64,000 nucleotides of DNA from Moritella sp. JT01 (GTDB lineage Bacteria > Pseudomonadota > Gammaproteobacteria > Enterobacterales > Moritellaceae): the NCBI RefSeq assembly GCF_001574435.1, contig NZ_LOCN01000007.1:160183-224182 (forward strand), in the 5' to 3' direction. Shown piece by piece: positions 24,513-33,737 of the stretch; the first letter of the stretch is position 1; each line of letters begins with the position of its first letter. The notes beneath the pieces were generated by a model that was not told the origin of the DNA, searched no databases, and saw only the letters and a list, made by a program, of their open reading frames with translations. The translations under genes and the position numbers were made by a program.

Positions 24513-26288
24513 ATGAAAGTAAAACTGGCCGCATTAATTTTTGCACCTTTGTTCATCGCACCTTCATTTGCATCTGAAAATGTAAATGTGACCATTCTTG
24601 GTACTTCCGATCTGCATGGACGCTTTATCCCTTGGGATTACTCTACAGATAAACCGAATCCAAAAGGAAGTCTTAGCCAAATTGCGTCCAAAGTGAAAGA
24701 GATCCGCAACACCGAAAAAAACGTTATTTTAGTCGATGCCGGTGATGCGATCCAAGGTAACGGGATAGAGACGTTTAAGCATGAGCCAGTTAATCCTATG
24801 ATGTTAGGTTTTAATGCATTGCATTATGATGCTTGGGTATTAGGCAATCATGAATTTGATTTTGGTTTAGATGCGCTTAACAATGCATTTAACACTTTCA
24901 ATGATACGCCGCTTGCGGGTAATATTTTTCATGATGATAAGCGTCGTTTTCTTCCTGCCTATAAAATAGTAGAACGTGATGGTATCAAAATCGGCATTAT
25001 TGGTATGGATACGCCAATGGTTGAACACTTTGCAAAAGGCAGCGATAGAATTAATGGGATTAATTTCACCAACCCAAGCCTTGAAGTCAAAAAAGTGATT
25101 GCTGAAATTAAAGACAAAGTCGATGCCCTTGTGTTGGTGGCGCATATGGGAATAGACAACGAAAATAATATCGCAGATACCAGTGTTGGGGATATTGCGA
25201 GAGCTAATCCGGAACTCGACGCGATCGTAGCTGGTCACATGCATGTAAAAATAGATAAAGTCGTTATTAATGGCGTTATCATTACCGAACCCTATAAATA
25301 TGGTCGAGCGTTATCACGTATTGATCTGACATTTACGCGACAAGATAACGGTAAAGTTAACCTAATTAATAAGAATAGTTTTACTTATAATATGAACAAT
25401 CAAGTATCAGATAAACAACTTGAAACTATTTTCAGTCCTTATCATCAGAAATTACGTGATAATGCAAATCGTGTTATTGGTACATTAAGTGGCGAAACAT
25501 TAACACCAAAAAATAGAATAAACGGTATACCAGAAACACAATTACACGATACCGGATTAACCAGCTTATTTCAGGATGTTGGTTTTCATTTTGCACCACA
25601 AGCGAATGTAATTGCTATTCACCTAGACAATATGAATCCTAAAATGGATCTTGGGGCGGTTACAGCAAAAGATATTGCTTATAACTATGAATATGCTGGC
25701 GGTGAATATACTGTTTATGCAATGACAGGCCAAGATCTTAAGAAATATATGGAATGGTCTGCAGGATATTTTAACCAGACACATGATGGTGATTTAACTT
25801 ACAGCTTTGATGAAAAACGTCGTTCATCGAAATACAGCACGCATGATATGTTTGGCGGTGTTACTTATAAAATTGATCTTCGCCAGCCTGCAGGAAAGCG
25901 AATTGTTGAATTAGCAATGAATGGTAAACCTGTTACAGATAAAACTGTCATCCACATTGGTATGAACGCTTATCGTATGGGCCACTTAACGAAAAAAGGT
26001 GGTGTATTAGAAGGACGTACATTTACTGTTTTATCTGACTCTAAAGCAGAATATGGCGAAGAAGCAGGCACAATTAGAAACCTAACTATCCGCTATATCT
26101 CTGAAGTTAAAAAGGGCAAGATCATTGGTAAAGCAGAAAATGACTGGTCAGTGATTGGACTTACTGGCCATCATGCTGAACGCGAAATCGCTCGTAAGCA
26201 AGTTAATGAAGGTGAACTAGCATTACCAACTACACCTGATGGTCGCTATACCAATGTGAAATCGATTAGAATAGCTGACTTAAAATAG
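24513..26288 (+). CDS. 5'-nucleotidase/metallophosphatase, UshA family
   Basis: A 591-residue periplasmic enzyme with signal peptide (cleavage after PSFA). The metallophosphatase domain has GTSDLHGRF, DAGDAIQGN, LGNHEFDFG, VAHMG and AGHMHVKI, the five metal and catalytic motifs. The C-terminal 5'-nucleotidase substrate domain starts near residue 330, with NYEYAGGEYTVYAMTGQDLKKYME. It should cleave nucleotides, and perhaps cyclic nucleotides (CpdB-like), to nucleosides for uptake. It sits alone, between two lipoprotein paralogues; the flanking repeat structure suggests the segment was inserted there. Confidence 0.88.
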   Translation: MKVKLAALIFAPLFIAPSFASENVNVTILGTSDLHGRFIPWDYSTDKPNPKGSLSQIASKVKEIRNTEKNVILVDAGDAIQGNGIETFKHEPVNPMMLGFNALHYDAWVLGNHEFDFGLDALNNAFNTFNDTPLAGNIFHDDKRRFLPAYKIVERDGIKIGIIGMDTPMVEHFAKGSDRINGINFTNPSLEVKKVIAEIKDKVDALVLVAHMGIDNENNIADTSVGDIARANPELDAIVAGHMHVKIDKVVINGVIITEPYKYGRALSRIDLTFTRQDNGKVNLINKNSFTYNMNNQVSDKQLETIFSPYHQKLRDNANRVIGTLSGETLTPKNRINGIPETQLHDTGLTSLFQDVGFHFAPQANVIAIHLDNMNPKMDLGAVTAKDIAYNYEYAGGEYTVYAMTGQDLKKYMEWSAGYFNQTHDGDLTYSFDEKRRSSKYSTHDMFGGVTYKIDLRQPAGKRIVELAMNGKPVTDKTVIHIGMNAYRMGHLTKKGGVLEGRTFTVLSDSKAEYGEEAGTIRNLTIRYISEVKKGKIIGKAENDWSVIGLTGHHAEREIARKQVNEGELALPTTPDGRYTNVKSIRIADLK

Positions 26289-26298
26289 CTATATAAGA

Positions 26299-26337
26299 AG
26301 CCCTGCTATGATGTAATTTATTCATCATAGCAGGGCT
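26299..26337. terminator. Terminator after the 5'-nucleotidase
   Basis: A 15-base perfect stem AGCCCTGCTATGATG / CATCATAGCAGGGCT with loop TAATTTATT. The loop and the adjoining GATG/CATC are shared with the hairpin at 22842-22890. Confidence 0.85.
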
Positions 26338-26369
26338 GATTTGTCACTAACATTCATTTTTATAAGATT

Positions 26370-26399
26370 AATAACACGCTGATTAATTTAATATTCCCC
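26370..26399. repeat. Dispersed repeat R3 (right part only)
   Basis: Exact copy of the right part of R1 (AATAACACGCTGATTAATTT and on). No gene is found in the 316 bases between the 5'-nucleotidase and the second lipoprotein. Confidence 0.85.
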
Positions 26400-26604
26400 T
26401 TAAATAGGGCTTATACAGTGGAAATCACCACAATGAATTTACAAAAATCATAAATCTCCAAAAAGATAGAATTCTTACATTTACTGACAAATAACATTTT
26501 GATAAATTTTTTCTGATAAGTATAATCCGCCACCAATAATTATATGAAAAACGTTAAACGATATATTCGTTTTGATTTTCACTCTATAAAGACGGATATT
26601 CCAA

Positions 26605-27489
26605 ATGAAATCTATTAAATCCCTCGTAGTCACGACTTTATTGTCGGTACTTCTCACTGCATGTGGCGGTGGTGGTGATAAAACCACTCCGGTAAAACCG
26701 ACGACTCCGACGAAAGAAAAACAGTTCAAGCTAGATAGAACGCTTTCAGGACTATATGGACCTAGTGATAATGCTCTTTTACCCTCACTTGCCAACGTCA
26801 CGAGTCAGGATAGCCCAGACGCTAAGAGCGTCAAAGATAACATCCAAAAAGTCCTCAATGTGGTAGATAATGCTGCTGAAACCATAATTGAAGTTTACGC
26901 TATAGTTGCATTTGGCGAGTTTGATCGATACCCGACACTTAAATCTCAAGTTCTACGGTTTAATAGTGGAGCCGAAAGTTCGGGACACAATCTTCGTGAC
27001 ATTAGCGGTATGGTAGAGGAACTGAAAGAATATAAATATACCCATGACTCAAAGCCAAATTGGGTTCACCCTAAACTCGGTAATATAAGTGCGAAACTTA
27101 TAGCGACAACGAAATTAAAATATATGGTGACGGTTATTGCGGAAAACTATTATATTAACGACCATAATATAGGACAAGTTGAAATTAAATTAGCAGTGAC
27201 AAAACAGGATGAATTTATAGTTAAACTTAAAACTGTTAATGAAAGTGGCGAATTTGATGGACGATATCAATATACGTTCAGGAATAATAAAGAAAGAATG
27301 GTGGCTTATTATAATAACAATGACGACGAAAATTCATTTTATACTAAGCATGACTATAATAGTCAGGCAGTAGACATTGGTAAACTAGAAGCTCGAGAAA
27401 CTAAAAAACCTGGTGAGAGTCTCTTTAAACTGAGCATTGACCATACAGCTTCATACGATGTGAGTAACAACACTCTTATTCGTAATTAA
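26605..27489 (+). CDS. Lipoprotein, paralogue 2
   Basis: A 294-residue paralogue of the lipoprotein at 23321. The signal peptide and lipobox (LLTAC-G) are nearly identical, the linker is short (TTPVKPTTPTKEK), and the bodies share FKLDRTL.G.YGP, WVHPKLGNI-like, NESGEFDGRYQYTFR and TLIRN-like ends. No known domain could be named. The upstream CGATATATTCGTTT element is also conserved, so both copies probably have the same regulation. The gene ends at its own terminator. Confidence 0.75.
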   Translation: MKSIKSLVVTTLLSVLLTACGGGGDKTTPVKPTTPTKEKQFKLDRTLSGLYGPSDNALLPSLANVTSQDSPDAKSVKDNIQKVLNVVDNAAETIIEVYAIVAFGEFDRYPTLKSQVLRFNSGAESSGHNLRDISGMVEELKEYKYTHDSKPNWVHPKLGNISAKLIATTKLKYMVTVIAENYYINDHNIGQVEIKLAVTKQDEFIVKLKTVNESGEFDGRYQYTFRNNKERMVAYYNNNDDENSFYTKHDYNSQAVDIGKLEARETKKPGESLFKLSIDHTASYDVSNNTLIRN

Positions 27490-27508
27490 TGTAACCAACC
27501 GTTAATAG

Positions 27509-27538
27509 AAAGCGCTATATTCAATAGCGCTTTTTATT
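27509..27538. terminator. Terminator of lipoprotein 2 and ydbL
   Basis: AAAGCGCTAT pairs with ATAGCGCTTT followed by T residues; it is the counterpart of the terminator at 24264. Confidence 0.88.
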
Positions 27539-27552
27539 TAATTAAGTTGTCG

Positions 27553-27873
27553 TTACTTCTTCTTCCACTGACCTGGAGAAGATTCAATAAACTGACCTTT
27601 TTCTGTCAACGATATTGCTTTTTTCGCTGCACGTACAGAAATGGCCTTAACCGACACATTATGCTTGGTTGCTAGCTCTTGATATTTAGCTTTACGCTTA
27701 TCATTTACCGTTTTAACTAATGCATTCACTTCACTGCTTGGTTTCACAGCGCCAAGGTAACCATTCGTTTGCTCACCAACCAATCCTGATTGCTTCGCGT
27801 CTTGTAAATCAATCGCCTGTACCGAAAATGACATAGCGACTAAAATAATCAAGGTTGAAAAAATTCTTCTCAT
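27553..27873 (-). CDS. ydbL: YdbL family protein (DUF1318)
   Basis: About 106 residues with a signal peptide (cleavage after VQA). The mature part has the DUF1318 pattern LQDAKQSGLVGEQTNGYLGAVKP and VNDKRKAKYQELATKHNVSVKAISVRAAKKAI. YdbL is a periplasmic protein thought to help YdbH and YnbE form an inter-membrane bridge. The ATG at 27873 follows GGAGAT; the upstream in-frame Mets lie inside ynbE. It is last in the ydbH-ynbE-ydbL operon. Confidence 0.9.
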   Translation of the reverse strand: MRRIFSTLIILVAMSFSVQAIDLQDAKQSGLVGEQTNGYLGAVKPSSEVNALVKTVNDKRKAKYQELATKHNVSVKAISVRAAKKAISLTEKGQFIESSPGQWKKK

Positions 27874-27889
27874 TGTAATCTCCATTTGA

Positions 27890-28072
27890 CTAGAATAACT
27901 CATCATCGCTAAACACATCATCTAGCTCTTTATCTACTTTCACTTTAATCTCGTGATCAATTTTTACATTTAAATTAATCACAATTGGCTTATCGGGAAC
28001 GGCAAGTTGTACTGTCGGCGTACAACCAGCAATAAGTACAAGTAAACTTGCACTAAATAACAGTGCTTTCAT
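27890..28072 (-). CDS. ynbE: YnbE family lipoprotein
   Basis: A 60-residue lipoprotein with lipobox LIAGC (Cys near residue 17) and the family stretch TPTVQLAVPDKPIVINLNVKIDHEIKVKV, where a beta strand could add to YdbH. YnbE sits in the outer membrane and joins YdbH to complete an inter-membrane lipid channel. It lies nine bases after ydbH and before ydbL. The length is normal. Confidence 0.9.
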   Translation of the reverse strand: MKALLFSASLLVLIAGCTPTVQLAVPDKPIVINLNVKIDHEIKVKVDKELDDVFSDDELF

Positions 28073-28081
28073 ATTATATCC

Positions 28082-30679
28082 TTATGGGTTATTCATTTTA
28101 TCAAGCGCATCATACATCGCATCATTAATTCTTAAACTACGAAATAGCTGCAATATATTTTCTTCGTGGGAATAATTAAATTCAATTGGGCGTTCAATAC
28201 TAGGGTTCCGCCCTTTAATACTAATCGTTAATTTAGTATCTCCACTCGGCTTAAAATTCACATCACTATGTAAACTATCATAATGCAGATTTTCTAACAG
28301 CTCTAAAGCATAACGCAATTGCGGTTGTGTTAACTTTAACTGATCTATCGTGGCATTATCCTTTATTTGGATCACCCCACCGGCACCTTGCTGCTCTATC
28401 GTGCCATCGATTATTGATACTGCGCTACCTTTAGCAATAAAAGGGATATCCGCTTTTAATAATCCAGTCACTTTAACACCTGGAACTTGATATAATTCAA
28501 GTACCTCAGGTAAAGATAGATTGCGAACACGCACTTGACCAACAATATGATCAAAATCGGTAATTAACAATGGTACCAATGACACTGTACCAGAAAACGC
28601 ATTTGCTGAGGCGTTATCAATCGCCACTTGTAACTGTTCATGAGCAAACGTCACCAAGCCAGTAAAATTAACATTGGTCGCGACAGGCCCCATATCAACA
28701 GATGAAATGTTGCTGTTAATAAGACAATTGGTATTTAAAGATGCCACTAAATCAGGTTTGGCCGCCTCAATCTTACAACGCCAATTCGCATTAATATCGG
28801 TGGCCGTTATGTCATTATAAGTACTACTATCGGCAGTGAATTCACCCGACATACTTGCGGTTAAATAACCTTGTTTTTCATTTAACATCAGCTGATAATC
28901 AAGCCTGCTTTCCACCAACCCAGGTAGGTATAGCCCTACGGGTAAAGGATATTTATCAGTTACTAAAGAAGGAATTGCTTGCTGAAGGTATTGCCAATGC
29001 CCTGCAATTTTGTACGGCGTTAAATTTAATAACGTAACGGTATTTGTACTTTTCATTACCACATCATCTAACTGCCAATCTGAGCTCACGCTCAAAGCTT
29101 GGGAATTAAAATGTCCCCGATGCTGCGCCGTAAATCTATCTATCTTGTATTCATTCTGATATTTATTATTAAACGACACTGTCGATAAAGCAAAATCGAA
29201 CGGTAATACGCTATTGTTGCTAATATTCACCGTCATAGCGTCAAGTAAAGAAACCTTGATATTCTCACTCGACACATCTGAATATTTAAATTTATGTGCG
29301 GTTAATGTTCCACTATTAACTGTGAGCTTGGTGTTTATCGATGTATCCGTGGGGTTAACTTCTACGTGACCTTTCGATGTCACTTGGAACGGTACATTCA
29401 GCTCACTGAAATAACGGCTATTTGTTATAACGGCTAACGACCAATTACTCTGCCAAGATTGAGGCGTTAACATCAATTCATCCACCTTTACTGCTAGGCT
29501 ATTGTTAGACATATTATCAGACATCATTACTGTCATCGCGGCTTGCTTGGCCTGTACTTTCCAACGAGTAATATCGCGTTCTTGTATCCCTGCCTGTAAA
29601 GATAAAGGTAATTTAGGCGTGATAACGATAGGGGCGAGTGTTGGTGATGCATTGTTACTAAACGGCTGACAAACACTTTTGTCCACACTCAATAATGCAG
29701 TAAACGATGCGCACGTTTTTGCCGTCAGCGTAATAGGTGCAATGTCCGTTATGTTCAACTTGACGTGTTCAGGCAACCACGATTTATCATCCAGTACTAA
29801 CTCCGTATCGACAGAAAAGTCTGCATTCGCAATAAGCTTTTGCTGATCATAGCTCACTGCCCCGTCAACCAATGAGAACCTTAAGGAAATACGTTCCATC
29901 CGCTGTAAGTCAACGTCTACATCAAGCATTGCAATACCATAAAATTCGGCATTAAACGCGGGTAAAACATGCTTAACGCTTGCACTAAGTTTGCTTAAGT
30001 CCGTGTTCAGTTGCACTTTAAGTAACTTGCGGCTATCTGTATTGTTGGTCTCTTTTAATACGTAGTTCAACTTAACTTGTAGCAAGCGTTGATCTTGCTG
30101 CCACACTGAAAAACCAAATTCAGCGTTGTTATCGACATATCTGAAATCTATGGCTTTAAAATCAATAAGGTTAAGGTCAAGCTGTTCCCAATTAATATTC
30201 GATAAAGACAGACTTTGTGTTTTTGATACGTCAGGTAAAGGAGGTAGATTAGTGCCCTGCACGGTTATATTTTCAATATGAAGATCGGGTATCCAATCCG
30301 GTAACGCGGGTAATATGGGTACGACAGTAACAACTTGAACCCCAACTTGATCGGTATTTTGGTCCTGCATTGCTTGCTCAAATTGCAAATAATCAACATT
30401 TAGCTTAACTTGGTCAAGCATAATTTTATCGATAAAAAAGGGCTGTTGCATATCAAATTTAATCGTTAATCCATGTAACTGTGCAACTTTAACACCGTAG
30501 GGAATTGAAAAATGATTGCTAACCTTCATGATAATGCGTTCGCGGTATGTAAACATGATCGCGACACTTAATAGGACAAGAATAAGCAGGCTTATAATCC
30601 AAAGTTTGACGTTATTCGAGGTTTGTTTTGTTTTATGCGACGCCGACATTGAGGAAATAGCCTTTATTAATCTAATCAC
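28082..30679 (-). CDS. ydbH: YdbH family AsmA-like protein
   Basis: An 865-residue AsmA-like protein anchored by one N-terminal helix (residues about 25-45, LWIISLLILVLLSVAIMF). The rest is beta-rich with repeating short strands, and the C-terminal third (VTGLLKADIPFIAKGSAVSIIDGTIEQQGAGGVIQI and PIEFNYSHEENILQLFRSLRI) is the YdbH-family signature. Together with TamB and YhdP, YdbH moves phospholipids to the outer membrane in Escherichia coli. The start shown is a GTG; an ATG at 30649 is possible. ynbE and ydbL follow. Confidence 0.88.
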   Translation of the reverse strand: MIRLIKAISSMSASHKTKQTSNNVKLWIISLLILVLLSVAIMFTYRERIIMKVSNHFSIPYGVKVAQLHGLTIKFDMQQPFFIDKIMLDQVKLNVDYLQFEQAMQDQNTDQVGVQVVTVVPILPALPDWIPDLHIENITVQGTNLPPLPDVSKTQSLSLSNINWEQLDLNLIDFKAIDFRYVDNNAEFGFSVWQQDQRLLQVKLNYVLKETNNTDSRKLLKVQLNTDLSKLSASVKHVLPAFNAEFYGIAMLDVDVDLQRMERISLRFSLVDGAVSYDQQKLIANADFSVDTELVLDDKSWLPEHVKLNITDIAPITLTAKTCASFTALLSVDKSVCQPFSNNASPTLAPIVITPKLPLSLQAGIQERDITRWKVQAKQAAMTVMMSDNMSNNSLAVKVDELMLTPQSWQSNWSLAVITNSRYFSELNVPFQVTSKGHVEVNPTDTSINTKLTVNSGTLTAHKFKYSDVSSENIKVSLLDAMTVNISNNSVLPFDFALSTVSFNNKYQNEYKIDRFTAQHRGHFNSQALSVSSDWQLDDVVMKSTNTVTLLNLTPYKIAGHWQYLQQAIPSLVTDKYPLPVGLYLPGLVESRLDYQLMLNEKQGYLTASMSGEFTADSSTYNDITATDINANWRCKIEAAKPDLVASLNTNCLINSNISSVDMGPVATNVNFTGLVTFAHEQLQVAIDNASANAFSGTVSLVPLLITDFDHIVGQVRVRNLSLPEVLELYQVPGVKVTGLLKADIPFIAKGSAVSIIDGTIEQQGAGGVIQIKDNATIDQLKLTQPQLRYALELLENLHYDSLHSDVNFKPSGDTKLTISIKGRNPSIERPIEFNYSHEENILQLFRSLRINDAMYDALDKMNNP

Positions 30680-30856
30680 TTATCCTGAACGACAAGCATA
30701 ACTAAATCAAGTATTACACGCTCATGACAACACTAAAAATGGGACATTAAGTATGATTATTAGAATATAAATATCTATGCTTATTGATTTGTCGATGAAC
30801 CAGAAGCGTGTAAACTGTAGTCACTTTAATACTACTTTCATATACGAAACATTTAA

Positions 30857-31108
30857 ATGGCAAAACCGAATAAAAAAGGCCCAACTCAAACAGTTGAAAT
30901 ATCATGCAAAAAATGTAAAACACTGCTGTTTAAATACCGTAAAGGCGGTAAAGGCAATCTCGTTAAATGTTTTAAAGAGCGGATCGTGACAGACTACTGT
31001 GAAACCCCTTGTACTTGCCCTAAGTGTGGACAAGTCTTTGCAAGAGACACGTTAATTCGAGGTACACCCGCTTATAAAATGGTTGGTGGTAAAGTGACAA
31101 TGAAGTAA
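30857..31108 (+). CDS. Small zinc-ribbon protein
   Basis: An 83-residue protein with CKKCKTLLFKY near the N-terminus and CTCPKCGQVFAR later, so four to five Cys can bind zinc as a rubredoxin-like knuckle. Basic residues are frequent (KKGKG-type). It ends in AYKMVGGKVTMK. It may bind nucleic acid or be a partner of another protein; no function is known. The longer frame starting at 30777 in another phase is not real. No operon neighbour on this strand. Confidence 0.75.
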   Translation: MAKPNKKGPTQTVEISCKKCKTLLFKYRKGGKGNLVKCFKERIVTDYCETPCTCPKCGQVFARDTLIRGTPAYKMVGGKVTMK

Positions 31109-31149
31109 CTGCTACTCAATATTTCACAGACTCTGTTAGTTCCGCTTAA

Positions 31150-31710
31150 CTAATAGATCTCACCTCTAAATTCAACCTGTGTTAAATACAAACGCATTTC
31201 AAACTCGAACTGATGATAATCAGGTAACATATGCTCACAAAGCTTGTAAAAGGCTTTGTCGTGATTCTTTTCTCTTACGTGCGCCAGTTCGTGTACCGTG
31301 ATCATCTGCAAGAAAGGTTCTGGGCAGCGCCTAAACATTTCGCTAATGCGGATCTCATTCTTACTCTTTAATTTATTGCCCTGCACCCGCGATACAAAAG
31401 TATGTAAACCAAGCGCGTTATTAACCACATGAATTTTAGGATCATAAATGATTTTACTGATAGGCGATGATTTCTTTAAATAACTATTCTTAAGATCCAT
31501 GACAAATTCACGTAACTTTTTGTCACTGGTAATTGAATGTGTACTCGGATACTTCGTTAATAAAAATTGACCTAGCGTGTCTTTTTCTAACATCAGCTTT
31601 ACTTTGCTTTGAACTTGGTCTGAATAGGCTGACAGATATTTAAGAGCCGTTGAATCTATTTTTGAAACTGACATAAGTAAGATTGGATACTGGTAATTTG
31701 AATTGCACAT
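31150..31710 (-). CDS. YgjP-like metallopeptidase domain protein
   Basis: A 186-residue cytoplasmic protein with the gluzincin motif HELAHVREKNHDKAFYKLCEHMLPDY: HExxH plus a downstream His, as in the YgjP/WLM (DUF45) group. The N-terminal hundred residues are less conserved. The start at 31710 has AGGT upstream. Family members are putative zinc metallopeptidases related to SprT and Wss1; their targets are uncertain. Confidence 0.85.
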   Translation of the reverse strand: MCNSNYQYPILLMSVSKIDSTALKYLSAYSDQVQSKVKLMLEKDTLGQFLLTKYPSTHSITSDKKLREFVMDLKNSYLKKSSPISKIIYDPKIHVVNNALGLHTFVSRVQGNKLKSKNEIRISEMFRRCPEPFLQMITVHELAHVREKNHDKAFYKLCEHMLPDYHQFEFEMRLYLTQVEFRGEIY

Positions 31711-31821
31711 ATTTTACCTGATCCAGTTTTAATCTGGTAGCCTAGAACAGACTAAAATAGCTATTGATCAGTGCTAGATATACTTTTACAATAACCTTTT
31801 TATAATTATGGATGAACAATT

Positions 31822-32166
31822 ATGTCATCAGATACTTTAGGTACCAGCGTAACGTATAAGCGCATGGAACAAGGTTATCGCGAAAAAGCACTTAAGTTAT
31901 TCCCTTGGATATGCGGCCGCTGTACCCGCGAATTTGTTTATTCTAACTTAAGAGAGTTAACTGTTCACCACATGGACCATGACCACAGTAACAACCCGAA
32001 TGACGGTAGCAACTGGGAATTGCTTTGCTTATATTGCCATGACAATGAGCATTCTAAATATACCGAACATGATCAATACGCGACAGAAATTGAAGCGGGT
32101 GATAATAATCAAGATTCAGCGACTTATAACCCATTTGCTGATTTAAAATCAATGTTCAAAAAATAA
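31822..32166 (+). CDS. yajD: HNH nuclease family protein YajD
   Basis: A 114-residue protein that closely matches YajD: YREKALKLFPWICGRCTREFVYSNLRELTVHHMDHDHSNN and NWELLCLYCHDNEHSKYTE. Two CxxC knuckles and the HHxDHDH stretch form the zinc-bound HNH fold. The conserved end is NPFADLK. Its biological target is unknown. It is followed by a terminator. Confidence 0.95.
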   Translation: MSSDTLGTSVTYKRMEQGYREKALKLFPWICGRCTREFVYSNLRELTVHHMDHDHSNNPNDGSNWELLCLYCHDNEHSKYTEHDQYATEIEAGDNNQDSATYNPFADLKSMFKK

Positions 32167-32186
32167 TACCTCATTGCTGTTCCTAA

Positions 32187-32233
32187 AAAGCCGTGACAGT
32201 ATCCGATTAAATTACACACTGTTACGGCTTTAT
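32187..32233. terminator. Bidirectional terminator
   Basis: AAGCCGTGACAGT pairs with ACTGTTACGGCTT with one mismatch. It separates the convergent yajD and Omp85-like genes. Confidence 0.85.
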
Positions 32234-32243
32234 TATTTTTCCG

Positions 32244-33485
32244 CTAGAATGGTTGGTTAACCATAAACCATAATTGTTTATTTGATTCACTTTGTGCGTA
32301 ATCAATACGTACAATCACACCTTCAGCGTTAAATCGTAACCCTAAACCCGCAGTCCATTTCAAGTCACTATTTAATTCCACTAAATCAAAAGTATCTGAA
32401 ACCTGACCAGCTTCAACGAATGCTGACCATTGCCACCAAGGAAAATTATAAAATGGTAAATGATGTAACGGCTGCCAATGTGGCTTTACTCGGTATTCGG
32501 CACTATACATAACGGCACTTCGGCTATGAAATTGTCCTGGTAAATAACCACGTAGCCGGTTAAAACCACCAAGTTTGATACCAGAAAAAGAGGGTGGACG
32601 ATGTTTCTGATCGGCTTCCGAACCGCTATTCCATGTTGGTGTGTCTGCAAGATAATAGTTAAATGCCAATACTTGTTCTTTAAACAAAGTATTTTCATCA
32701 AAAGAAACATAAGCGCTTTGATCTAATTGCCATGTAGTCCAACTATTACGGTCATCATCACCGAAGTCACGTCGCACAGTAAATCGAGTTTGGCTACCCG
32801 ACGTCGTATCGCCAATACTATCGCGATTATCCCAATCAAACTGTAACTCTAACCCTTGCGAAACATCAGGTAAATAACCATAACCTACCACATCACGTCT
32901 TTGTTGAAACGGGGTAATATTAATGCTTGTAACACCAAATTCAAGTGGATTACCCCCTGTTTCACTATGTTGGCGGACAAGGCTACGCGCGGCACCATTA
33001 ACACCTATCCCCCATGGTAATACGTATCTTGCATTCACACGGAGAGATGATTCAACACCTTCAGCGATTATTTCATCAGTCAACAAGGTATCTTCAGGCG
33101 CCTTTGCCGTAGGCAGAAAATATATCCCCGATTTAAAGTCACCACGATAATATTCTGTTGAAAACAGCCATTGTTTTACATTTGGTAATGTATAATTATT
33201 AAATGAGATAAAGCTAATATTACTGTGATTATTACTGTACAAACCAAGACCAAATATTGATGCTTGTGGTTGCCCAGCATGTTTTATTACTCCTGATACA
33301 CCAAGTGCAGCACCCAATCTTTCAGTTGATATGACTAAAGGAACTACTGCAACTTTAGTATCAAACGCAGGCCTTTCCATCCCATTATTTTCAGTCATTA
33401 TATTGGCAACATCTTCTGCATTAACTTTGCTTGTCACGAGTAATGCCGAAGACAACAACGAGAAACAGATACTCTTATAAACCAC
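32244..33485 (-). CDS. Omp85-superfamily outer membrane barrel without POTRA domains
   Basis: About 413 residues. A signal peptide (cleavage near VNA) is followed by only some 30 residues before barrel strands begin, so the periplasmic POTRA domains usual for BamA/TamA are absent. GGFNRLRGYLPGQFHSRSAV contains the lid-loop RGY motif of Omp85 proteins, and the chain ends in WFMVNQPF, a barrel-type terminal Phe. It probably makes a 16-strand barrel; its cargo or lipid is not known. The GTG at 33485 was chosen because GGAG lies five bases before it; a TTG at 33500 is possible. No operon neighbour is seen. Confidence 0.8.
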   Translation of the reverse strand: MVYKSICFSLLSSALLVTSKVNAEDVANIMTENNGMERPAFDTKVAVVPLVISTERLGAALGVSGVIKHAGQPQASIFGLGLYSNNHSNISFISFNNYTLPNVKQWLFSTEYYRGDFKSGIYFLPTAKAPEDTLLTDEIIAEGVESSLRVNARYVLPWGIGVNGAARSLVRQHSETGGNPLEFGVTSINITPFQQRRDVVGYGYLPDVSQGLELQFDWDNRDSIGDTTSGSQTRFTVRRDFGDDDRNSWTTWQLDQSAYVSFDENTLFKEQVLAFNYYLADTPTWNSGSEADQKHRPPSFSGIKLGGFNRLRGYLPGQFHSRSAVMYSAEYRVKPHWQPLHHLPFYNFPWWQWSAFVEAGQVSDTFDLVELNSDLKWTAGLGLRFNAEGVIVRIDYAQSESNKQLWFMVNQPF

Positions 33486-33737
33486 TAACACTCCAAACAA
33501 TAATAAATATTTATTAATAAAAATATGAAGTGCGGAAGATAGCCAAAAACCGCCAAAGTGTATACGGCGAATACAGTAAAAAAATGTAAAATAATGTAAT
33601 CAAATGACTAAATAATAAAGTAAATATAAACCACGATCCCAGCGTGTAAATGTCATAGTCCCAATACTATTGAGCTATAATTAACCCTATAAAATGGAAT
33701 TAATACTATTAATATAAATACAAAAACAGGTATCAAT

